Of a stretch of 12,952 nucleotides of DNA, positions 7,060 to 12,952 are shown piece after piece. Position 1 is the first letter of the stretch; each line of letters begins with the position of its first letter. A program made the translations under genes and the position numbers. Under the pieces are notes generated by a model, which was not told the origin of the DNA, did not search any database, and saw nothing but the letters and a program-made list of their open reading frames with translations. This stretch comes from Profundicola sp051011115 (GTDB lineage: Bacteria; Bacteroidota; Bacteroidia; Flavobacteriales; Weeksellaceae): contig JBPCUN010000094.1 in NCBI GenBank assembly GCA_051011115.1, positions 1-12,952 on the forward strand, given 5' to 3'.

Positions 7060-8589
7060 ATGATAGAAGGCGTACTTAATCAATTAGGGATTAACGATAT
7101 CAATGACGGTACCTCCACCGGTAATAATTGGTTTTCTAATGGAGAAGAAATAGCTTCAGTTTCTCCTGTAGATGGTAAATTGATTGCTAAAGTAAAAACT
7201 ACCACAGCAGATGACTATGAAAAGGTAATTCAAAAAGCACAAGAGGCTTTTAAAGAATGGCGTACAATTCCTGCACCGAAGCGTGGAGAAGTAGTTCGTC
7301 AATTTGGAAATAAATTAAGAGAACTAAAGGAACCTTTAGGAAAATTAGTCTCTTATGAAATGGGTAAATCGCTACAAGAAGGGTATGGTGAAGTTCAAGA
7401 AATGATTGATATCTGTGATTTTGCAGTAGGGCTTTCCCGTCAATTATATGGATCAACGATTCATTCAGAACGTCCAGGACATAGAATGTACGATCAGTAT
7501 CACCCATTAGGCATTGTTGGTATTATCTCTGCATTTAACTTTCCAGTGGCTGTATGGTCTTGGAATACGGCCCTAGCATGGGTTTGTGGAGATGTTTGTA
7601 TTTGGAAACCTAGTGAGAAAACACCTTTAACGGCCATTGCTTGTCAGAAAATCATAACTAGTATTTTTGAAGAAAATAACGTGCCTGAAGGCGTTTCATG
7701 TTTGATCCAAGGGGATTATAAAGTTGGTGAAATGATGACTTCGGATGAAAGAATTCCACTGATTTCAGCCACAGGTTCTACAAGAATGGGTAAACAAGTC
7801 GCACAAACAGTAGGAGCAAGACTTGGAAAGACGTTACTAGAATTGGGAGGAAACAATGCTATCATCATCACTCCAGAGGCAGATATTAAAATGACGGTCA
7901 TTGGAGCTGTCTTTGGTGCTGTGGGTACTGCGGGACAACGTTGCACTTCAACGAGAAGATTAATCATTCATGAGGATATTTATGATAAGGTGAAAAATGC
8001 AATTGTTGATGCTTATAAACAATTGAAAATTGGTAATCCATTAGATGAAAATAATCACGTAGGACCGCTAATTGATCAAGATGCGGTACAGCATTACCAA
8101 AAAGCCTTGGAAGAAGTAGTGAAAGAAGGCGGTAAGATTGTTGTAGAAGGCGGAGTTTTAGAAGGTGAAGGCTATGAAAGTGGTTGCTATGTAAAACCTG
8201 CTATCGCAGAGGCAGAAAATCATTTTGATATTGTGCAGAAAGAAACTTTCGCGCCGATTTTATACATCACCAAATACAGTGGAGATATTCAAAATGCTAT
8301 TGACATTCAGAATGGGGTGAGACAAGGTTTATCGTCTGCCATTATGACTAATAACTTGCAAGAAGCAGAGAAATTCTTATCCCAAACTGGATCTGATTGT
8401 GGAATTGCAAATGTAAATATAGGTACTTCTGGAGCCGAAATTGGTGGTGCTTTTGGTGGAGAAAAGGATACTGGTGGGGGTAGAGAATCTGGTTCAGATG
8501 CTTGGAAAGTATATATGAGAAGGCAGACCAATACCATTAATTATACAGATGATTTACCATTAGCCCAAGGAATTAAATTTGATTTGTAA
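7060..8589 (+). CDS. amaB: L-2-aminoadipate-6-semialdehyde dehydrogenase (ALDH7/antiquitin family)
   Basis: The 509-residue protein is an NAD(P)+-dependent aldehyde dehydrogenase of the ALDH7 type, expected to oxidise 2-aminoadipate 6-semialdehyde (in equilibrium with piperideine-6-carboxylate) to L-2-aminoadipate. Visible landmarks are FNFPVAVWSWN with N160, the cofactor loop ATGSTRMGKQV, ELGGNNA with general base E261, and GQRCTS with catalytic C295. The segments SERPGHRMYDQYHPLGIVG and WNTALAWVCGD are characteristic of ALDH7 rather than other ALDHs. Length fits (about 500-515). The downstream neighbour, lysine 6-transaminase, makes precisely this aldehyde, which strongly supports the substrate; other names for such genes are pcd and aldh7. 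Only 59 bp with no terminator separate the two, so they likely form an operon. The start at 7060 gives an N-terminus with the family's GTSTGNNWFSNG block intact. Confidence 0.9.
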   Translation: MIEGVLNQLGINDINDGTSTGNNWFSNGEEIASVSPVDGKLIAKVKTTTADDYEKVIQKAQEAFKEWRTIPAPKRGEVVRQFGNKLRELKEPLGKLVSYEMGKSLQEGYGEVQEMIDICDFAVGLSRQLYGSTIHSERPGHRMYDQYHPLGIVGIISAFNFPVAVWSWNTALAWVCGDVCIWKPSEKTPLTAIACQKIITSIFEENNVPEGVSCLIQGDYKVGEMMTSDERIPLISATGSTRMGKQVAQTVGARLGKTLLELGGNNAIIITPEADIKMTVIGAVFGAVGTAGQRCTSTRRLIIHEDIYDKVKNAIVDAYKQLKIGNPLDENNHVGPLIDQDAVQHYQKALEEVVKEGGKIVVEGGVLEGEGYESGCYVKPAIAEAENHFDIVQKETFAPILYITKYSGDIQNAIDIQNGVRQGLSSAIMTNNLQEAEKFLSQTGSDCGIANVNIGTSGAEIGGAFGGEKDTGGGRESGSDAWKVYMRRQTNTINYTDDLPLAQGIKFDL

Positions 8590-8648
8590 ATAGATTACTG
8601 ATTTTAGATTCTAAATAAAACTTAACATACTTCAAAATAACAACACAC

Positions 8649-9962
8649 ATGAGTACAGATACATATAATAAAGTGCATGAGAGATTAGGAAAACATCTAT
8701 TAGCCGATGGTTTTGATATGGTAATGGATATAGAAAAATCACACGATTGCTATATCGTAGACGATAATGGAGATGAATATTTAGATATGTTTTCTATGTT
8801 TGCATCTGCTTCTATCGGTTACAATCATCCCTATTTAGTTGAGCATAGTGATTGGCTAGGGAAAATGGCGATTAATAAGCCGTCTATGTCTGATGTTTAT
8901 AACAAGGATTTTGCAGATTTTTTAGACACCTTTTCTAGGGTTGCTATTCCAGAGGAATTACAATATGCATTCTTTGTTTCAGGAGGTGCTTTAGCCGTAG
9001 AAAACTGTTTGAAGGTTGCTTTTGACTGGAAAACAAGATTAAATATTTCCCAAGGGATTGAGAAAGAGGCAAGCCAAGTGATTCATTTTAAACAAGCATT
9101 TCATGGTAGAACAGGTTACACCATGTCACTTACCAATACCAAGGATCCAAGGAAATATATGTATTTCCCCAAATTTGATTGGCCTAGAATCATTAACCCA
9201 AAAATGTTTTTCCCATTTGAAGGTGAAAATGTAGATAAAACTTTAGAACTAGAGCAACAAGCCAAAGACCAAATAGAAAAAGCCATACAGGATAATCCAA
9301 ATGATATTGCATCCATTTGTATAGAGACGATACAAGGGGAAGGAGGAGACAATTTCTTCCGTAAAGAATTTTTACAATATCTACGTGATGTTTGTGATAA
9401 AAATGAAATTTTATTAATCTTTGATGAGGTGCAAACAGGGATGGGAATCACAGGTAAAATGTGGGCTTGGCAACATTATGGTATCGTGCCAGACGTGATG
9501 GCTTTTGGAAAGAAAACACAAGTTTGTGGATTGCTTGCTAACAAAGATAAAATAGACCAAGTAGAAAACAATGTTTTTATAGAAAGCAGTAGAATCAACT
9601 CTACATTTGGTGGAAACTTTGTAGACATGATGCGTTTTAAGCTGATTTTAGAAGTGATAGAGAGAGATAATTTAGTAGAAAATGCCAAAACTGTTGGTGC
9701 ATATTTATTAAAGCAATTGCAACAATTAGAAAAAGATTATTCACAGATTTCTAATGCTAGAGGAGAAGGATTATGGTGTGCTTTTGATTTCCCGACGGAT
9801 GAAGAAAGAATTGAATTTTGGAAGGATTGTTATAATGAGAAATTATTGTTATTACAATGTGGCTTGCAGAGTATAAGATTTAGGCCCCACCTTACAGTAT
9901 CTAAAGAAAACATAGATGATGCCATCAAAACAATGAGAAAAGTATTGGATAGCAAACATTAA
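8649..9962 (+). CDS. lat: L-lysine 6-transaminase
   Basis: The 437-residue class-III PLP aminotransferase transfers the epsilon-amino group of L-lysine to 2-oxoglutarate, giving 2-aminoadipate 6-semialdehyde and glutamate (EC 2.6.1.36). Features are FVSGGALAVENCLKVAFDWK (PLP phosphate region), FHGRTGYT, ETIQGEGGD with E231 at the position of the glutamate switch, FDEVQTGMG with D259, and FGKKTQVCG, where K288 is the expected Schiff-base lysine. FGKKTQVCG is diagnostic of the lysine 6-transaminase group (as in Mycobacterium Rv3290c) and differs from the GKxxxGG of ornithine aminotransferase. Length is in the family range (about 430-450). The C-terminal SIRFRPHLTV contains the arginine that binds the 2-oxoglutarate carboxylate. 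It is the second gene of the lysine pair and is followed by a strong terminator. Confidence 0.94.
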   Translation: MSTDTYNKVHERLGKHLLADGFDMVMDIEKSHDCYIVDDNGDEYLDMFSMFASASIGYNHPYLVEHSDWLGKMAINKPSMSDVYNKDFADFLDTFSRVAIPEELQYAFFVSGGALAVENCLKVAFDWKTRLNISQGIEKEASQVIHFKQAFHGRTGYTMSLTNTKDPRKYMYFPKFDWPRIINPKMFFPFEGENVDKTLELEQQAKDQIEKAIQDNPNDIASICIETIQGEGGDNFFRKEFLQYLRDVCDKNEILLIFDEVQTGMGITGKMWAWQHYGIVPDVMAFGKKTQVCGLLANKDKIDQVENNVFIESSRINSTFGGNFVDMMRFKLILEVIERDNLVENAKTVGAYLLKQLQQLEKDYSQISNARGEGLWCAFDFPTDEERIEFWKDCYNEKLLLLQCGLQSIRFRPHLTVSKENIDDAIKTMRKVLDSKH

Positions 9963-9995
9963 TACTTAAATAGTCGTTAAACTCTATTTAAAGTG

Positions 9996-10026
9996 AATCC
10001 CAACTGTTATAAGTTGGGATTTTTTT
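9996..10026 (+). terminator. Rho-independent terminator of the lysine catabolism pair
   Basis: AATCCCAACT (9996-10005) and AGTTGGGATT (10012-10021) make a perfect 10-bp stem with a 6-nt loop. T residues continue to 10026. It lies 33 bp after the lat stop codon. Confidence 0.9.
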
Positions 10027-10062
10027 ATTAAATTTAGGTTAAGAATCTAGGTTAGAAGAAAA

Positions 10063-10095
10063 TTGTATGTCATAAATATGATAGCAATATTTTTC
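10063..10095 (+). promoter_or_regulatory. Probable promoter (TTG ... TATTTTTC) for the YciO-type gene
   Basis: TTG at 10063-10065 is followed after 22 bases by TATTTTTC at 10088-10095, which matches TAnnTTTG except for the last base. The implied start near 10101 leaves about 16 nt before the ATG. The strong terminator just upstream means the gene needs its own promoter. Confidence 0.45.
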
Positions 10096-10116
10096 TAATC
10101 TTTTAAATAAATAATT

Positions 10117-10746
10117 ATGGCGAAAATATTGAAAATTCATCCAGACAATCCTCACAGGAGAGCGGTAGAACAAGTTGTAGAAGCATTAAAGCAGGGAGCT
10201 ATCATTATATATCCGACAGATACCGTATATGGATTAGGCTGTGATATTTACAACAAGGAAGCGATGGAACGTTTGGCACAAATAAAAGAGGTACAATTAG
10301 AGAAAACACAGTTCTCTATCGTTTGTAATGATTTGAGTCATCTTTCCACTTTTACAAGACCGATAGATAATACGACATTCCGTATGTTGAAGCGAGCACT
10401 GCCTGGACCTTTTACTTTTGTTTTAAATTCAAATAACTCTTTACCAAGCTACTATAAATCTAGAGAAACCGTTGGGATTAGAGTACCAGATCATAAAGTA
10501 CCACAAGAAATTGTAAAGATGTTAAACAGCCCTATAGCATCAACTTCTTTGAAGAAAGATACGGTGGATGAAAACTACTTTATAGACCCAGAATTAATCA
10601 AAGAGAAATATGATAAATTAGTAGACATTATCATAGATAGTGGTGAAGGTGGAATTGTTGCCTCTACCGTCGTAGATGCCTCTATGGGAAGCGGCGAATA
10701 CGAAGTTCTACGAGAAGGAAAAGGAGAAATAGAAATTTTAGATTAA
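10117..10746 (+). CDS. YciO-type Sua5/YrdC-fold protein (putative L-threonylcarbamoyladenylate synthase)
   Basis: The 209-residue protein has the YrdC/Sua5 nucleotide-binding fold. It resembles E. coli YciO closely, from the opening IHPDNP to the C-terminal VLREGKGEIEI. PTDTVYGLG (33-41), PGPFTFVL, VGIRVPDH (119-126), STSLKK (142-147) and the S-T-V-V-D strand are visible. Sua5/TsaC enzymes make threonylcarbamoyl-AMP for tRNA t6A modification. YciO paralogues have an uncertain role in that step. Here the TsaC motif KxRP is replaced (K57-E-V-Q) and the SxN motif reads S-L-K (144-146), so I would not call it the main t6A enzyme. The C-terminal SUA5 domain is absent. It has its own promoter candidate and a strong terminator, so it looks monocistronic. 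The ATG at 10117 gives the expected N-terminus. Confidence 0.88.
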   Translation: MAKILKIHPDNPHRRAVEQVVEALKQGAIIIYPTDTVYGLGCDIYNKEAMERLAQIKEVQLEKTQFSIVCNDLSHLSTFTRPIDNTTFRMLKRALPGPFTFVLNSNNSLPSYYKSRETVGIRVPDHKVPQEIVKMLNSPIASTSLKKDTVDENYFIDPELIKEKYDKLVDIIIDSGEGGIVASTVVDASMGSGEYEVLREGKGEIEILD

Positions 10747-10775
10747 TTTCATTTTCATAAATAACAATATAATTC

Positions 10776-10807
10776 AAATCCGTTGAGGTTGCTCAGCGGA
10801 TTTTTTT
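10776..10807 (+). terminator. Rho-independent terminator of the YciO-type gene
   Basis: AAATCCGTTGAG (10776-10787) pairs with CTCAGCGGATTT (10792-10803) through twelve pairs, one T-G, around the tetraloop GTTG. The T-run is 10801-10807. It begins 29 bp after the stop codon. Confidence 0.9.
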
Positions 10808-10858
10808 AATTAAAATCTAATATTTACTTTAAATTTATAGAACGAAACAATTACGAGA

Positions 10859-12370
10859 ATGAAGATCATTTCTGCGAAACAAAGTAAGAGCTTAGACCAA
10901 GAAACGATGAATAAAGAGCCCATTTCATCTATTGATTTAATGGAACGAGCTGGGCTCTTGCTATTTGATAAAATTTTTGATCGATTTGGTAAAAAGGTGA
11001 CTTATCTTATTCTTTGTGGCAATGGGAATAATGGAGGAGATGGTTTAGTGATTGCTCGCAAATTATTAGAAGCTGACTGTGTAACTTTTGTTTTTATAGA
11101 TAAGAATTCAACCCAAAAAAGTTCTGATAATTTAAGAAATTTACAAAAGCTGGAAGGTTTAAATATTGAGATTTTTGATTTTTCTGAATTAAATAAATTT
11201 ACTGAGAAGAATAAAAACCATGTCATCATTGATGCCCTTTTTGGTGTAGGACTCAATAGACCTTTAGAAAATCCTTGGGCACAAATAATTTTATTGATAA
11301 ATGAAACAGTAGGAGAGAAGGTTGCCATTGATTTACCGTCAGGTCTGTTGGCTGATGATATACAAATTGCTTCAAATTCAATCTTTAAAGCAGATATTAC
11401 TTATACCATCGGTCAACCAAAATTATCTTTTTTCTTGCCAGAGATAGTTGATTTTATAGGAAAAATTGAAGTGATAGATATTCAATTAAATCAAACTTAC
11501 TTGAATCAATTAGAATCCAATTATTATTATTTAGATTATTCTATGGTTCAAAAGCATTATAAACCTAGAAAGCGTTTTTCGCACAAAGGAACTTATGGTC
11601 ATGCGCTTATGATTGCGGGAAGTTACGGTAAAATAGGAGCATCCGTACTTGCTACTAATGCTGCCTTGAAAGCTGGGGCTGGTTTGGTTTCAGTCTATAT
11701 TCCATCATGTGGTTATGAGATTATACAATCCATAATCCCAGAAGCTATGTGTCTTACTGATGACAATGAACATTGTATCACTACGTTCCCCAATATTGAA
11801 AGTTATAATAGCGTAGGATTAGGGCCAGGCTTAGGGACAGATAAAATAACAAAACTAGCCTTTTACCATTGGTTACAGAACACAGATTTTGAGCATAAAT
11901 CGCTCGTTCTTGATGCAGATGCTTTGAACATGCTTGGTCAAGACAAGGATCAATTACAATATTTACCTAAAAATACTATATTAACTCCACATCCCAAAGA
12001 GTTTGAGCGCTTGGCGGGATCTTGTAAAAATAGTTTAGAAAGACTGAAGTTAGCGCAAGATTTCGCTCAACAATATCATGTTATCATTGTTTTGAAGGAT
12101 GCAGTATCTGCAATAATTTCACCAAATAAGCAAGTATATTTTAACAGCACAGGCAATGCTGGACTCGCTACAGGGGGGAGTGGAGATACCCTTACAGGTA
12201 TCATCACAGGATTATTAGCGCAAGGATATTCACCTTTAATAGCCAGTAAATTAGGAGTTTGGCTTCATGGAAAGTCGGCAGATTTAGCGTTAGAGAAAGA
12301 ATCAATGGAAAGTTTTACTGCCTCTCAAATCACACAGTATTTAGGACAAGCATTTCAATCTCTACTGTGA
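10859..12370 (+). CDS. nnr: Bifunctional NAD(P)HX epimerase / ADP-dependent NAD(P)HX dehydratase
   Basis: The 503-residue protein repairs hydrated NADH and NADPH. The N-terminal YjeF_N (NnrE) domain, about residues 1-215, interconverts the R and S hydrates. It shows CGNGNNGGDG (53-62) and IIDALFGVGLNRPL with D125. The C-terminal ribokinase-like NnrD domain, about 230-503, dehydrates the S form using ADP. It shows GSYGKIGASVLATNAALKAG, GLGPGLGTD, VLDADALNML, TPHPKEFERL (376-385) and GGSGDTLTG with D443 of the GSGD turn as the likely general base. Fusion of the two domains is normal in bacteria (E. coli YjeF, now Nnr), and length is typical. The ATG at 10859 gives the usual opening KIISAKQSKSLD. 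I found no clear promoter in the 51 bp after the preceding terminator. It converges on uvrB with 64 bp between and no classical terminator. Confidence 0.96.
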   Translation: MKIISAKQSKSLDQETMNKEPISSIDLMERAGLLLFDKIFDRFGKKVTYLILCGNGNNGGDGLVIARKLLEADCVTFVFIDKNSTQKSSDNLRNLQKLEGLNIEIFDFSELNKFTEKNKNHVIIDALFGVGLNRPLENPWAQIILLINETVGEKVAIDLPSGLLADDIQIASNSIFKADITYTIGQPKLSFFLPEIVDFIGKIEVIDIQLNQTYLNQLESNYYYLDYSMVQKHYKPRKRFSHKGTYGHALMIAGSYGKIGASVLATNAALKAGAGLVSVYIPSCGYEIIQSIIPEAMCLTDDNEHCITTFPNIESYNSVGLGPGLGTDKITKLAFYHWLQNTDFEHKSLVLDADALNMLGQDKDQLQYLPKNTILTPHPKEFERLAGSCKNSLERLKLAQDFAQQYHVIIVLKDAVSAIISPNKQVYFNSTGNAGLATGGSGDTLTGIITGLLAQGYSPLIASKLGVWLHGKSADLALEKESMESFTASQITQYLGQAFQSLL

Positions 12371-12394
12371 CCTATAATTTATTGGAGGGTCACA
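12366..12394. repeat. Inverted repeat between the nnr and uvrB 3' ends
   Basis: TGTGACC (12366-12372) and GGTCACA (12388-12394) are perfect inverted arms around 15 nt. The left arm includes the nnr TGA stop. No T-run follows on either strand, so this is not a classical terminator. It may be a weak hairpin between the convergent genes, or chance. Confidence 0.3.
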
Positions 12395-12434
12395 ATATAG
12401 ATAAATTGAAGGGTGTAGAATCTAATGAATAATC

Positions 12435-12952
12435 CTATTCAGAGGCTACTTTTTCTTGCATTGCTTTAATTTCATCCCGCAAAGCTGCCGCTTTGATAAA
12501 GTCTAAATCTTTTGCAGCTTTTTCCATCTCTTTGGTCTTCTTTGCAATTAATTTATCGAAATCCACATCGCCATAATCTGTTTGATCCTCTTTGGCTAAA
12601 ACATTCGCAGATTTCTTCACATAAGGATTATCCTCAAAGGCAGCCTCTCTTTTAATTCTAGAAATTTTCTTCACCAAAGCGACTGGAACTTTACCATGCT
12701 TTTGATTATAAGCAATTTGTTTCTCTCTCCTGCGTTCCGTTTCTTCTATGGTAGAGGCCATGGATTTAGTGATTTTATCAGCATAAAGGATCGCTCGACC
12801 ATTGATATTCCTTGCAGCTCTACCTATAGTCTGAGTTAAGGATCTATTGTTACGTAGAAAACCTTCTTTATCTGCATCTAGAATCGCTACCAATGATACT
12901 TCAGGCAAGTCCAATCCCTCTCGTAGTAAGTTTACCCCCACGAGTACATCAA
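12435..12952 (-). CDS. uvrB: Excinuclease ABC subunit UvrB, C-terminal part (cut by window edge)
   Basis: The visible 171 residues are the C-terminal quarter of UvrB, the helicase-like subunit that verifies damage after UvrA loads it and recruits UvrC. The reading runs in frame to the right edge and begins DVLVGVNLLREGLDLPEVSL. Helicase motifs V (DVLVGVNLLREGLD) and VI (QTIGRAARN) are intact, followed by the usual linker. The C-terminal UVR motif (about the last 40 residues, with DLDFIKAAALRDEI), which contacts UvrC, is also intact. A GTG at 12941-12939 within DVLVGVN is an internal valine, not a start. The gene is on the same strand as uvrA. Its stop (12437-12435) is separated from the convergent nnr stop by 64 bp without a T-tailed hairpin. 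Confidence 0.96.
   Translation of the reverse strand, partial: DVLVGVNLLREGLDLPEVSLVAILDADKEGFLRNNRSLTQTIGRAARNINGRAILYADKITKSMASTIEETERRREKQIAYNQKHGKVPVALVKKISRIKREAAFEDNPYVKKSANVLAKEDQTDYGDVDFDKLIAKKTKEMEKAAKDLDFIKAAALRDEIKAMQEKVASE

Noticed and set aside
8590..8648. Possible separate promoter or terminator between the dehydrogenase and lat
   Set aside because: No hairpin and no TAnnTTTG element are present in the 59 bp; co-transcription is simpler.
12939..12941. GTG as a start for a 168-residue protein
   Set aside because: The codon is the valine before G-V-N in UvrB helicase motif V, and the frame is open to the window edge.
1..12952. Mobile element, CRISPR array, defence system, tRNA or phage gene
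   Set aside because: No repeat array, transposase, integrase, tRNA-like cloverleaf or nuclease/defence domain was seen; the recognised genes are metabolic or housekeeping.

Overview
The window is ordinary chromosomal DNA from a low-GC member of the Bacteroidota, most likely a flavobacterium. Three things point there. Several genes have the TAnnTTTG -7 promoter element peculiar to this phylum. Start codons lack Shine-Dalgarno sequences and sit behind AT-rich leaders. Several proteins (the GNAT-type protein at the left edge, the DUF7935-like membrane protein, the YciO-type protein) have forms I know from Flavobacteriia. I see no tRNA, rRNA, CRISPR array, insertion sequence, prophage gene or sign of recent transfer.

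Layout: (1) 1-442, minus strand, the 5' part of a GNAT-like protein gene that runs off the left edge. (2) 597-1280, plus strand, a YugP-type membrane zinc peptidase. Its terminator overlaps the 3' coding end of the convergent uvrA. (3) 1320-4151, minus strand, uvrA. Its promoter lies right beside the terminator of the preceding minus-strand pair. (4) 5359 down to 4256, minus strand, a DUF7935-like membrane-anchored protein followed by an NADPH-dependent FMN reductase. (5) 5510-6754, plus strand, ornithine aminotransferase with its own promoter and terminator. (6) 7060-9962, plus strand, an ALDH7-family semialdehyde dehydrogenase and L-lysine 6-transaminase, ending in a strong terminator. (7) 10117-10746, plus strand, a YciO-type Sua5/YrdC-fold protein with its own terminator. 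(8) 10859-12370, plus strand, bifunctional NAD(P)HX epimerase/dehydratase. (9) 12952-12435, minus strand, the 3' part of uvrB, running off the right edge.

The clearest theme is omega-amino acid catabolism. Ornithine aminotransferase turns ornithine into glutamate 5-semialdehyde. Lysine 6-transaminase turns lysine into 2-aminoadipate 6-semialdehyde, and the dehydrogenase oxidises that to 2-aminoadipate. A second theme is nucleotide excision repair, with uvrA and uvrB on the same strand about 8.3 kb apart. The NAD(P)HX repair enzyme and the YciO-type protein are housekeeping functions. I found no convincing undescribed system. The items most worth checking are a 14-bp palindrome between two direct repeats ahead of the lysine genes, a sigma-54-like promoter ahead of the peptidase gene, and the loss of two substrate-binding motifs in the YciO-type protein.
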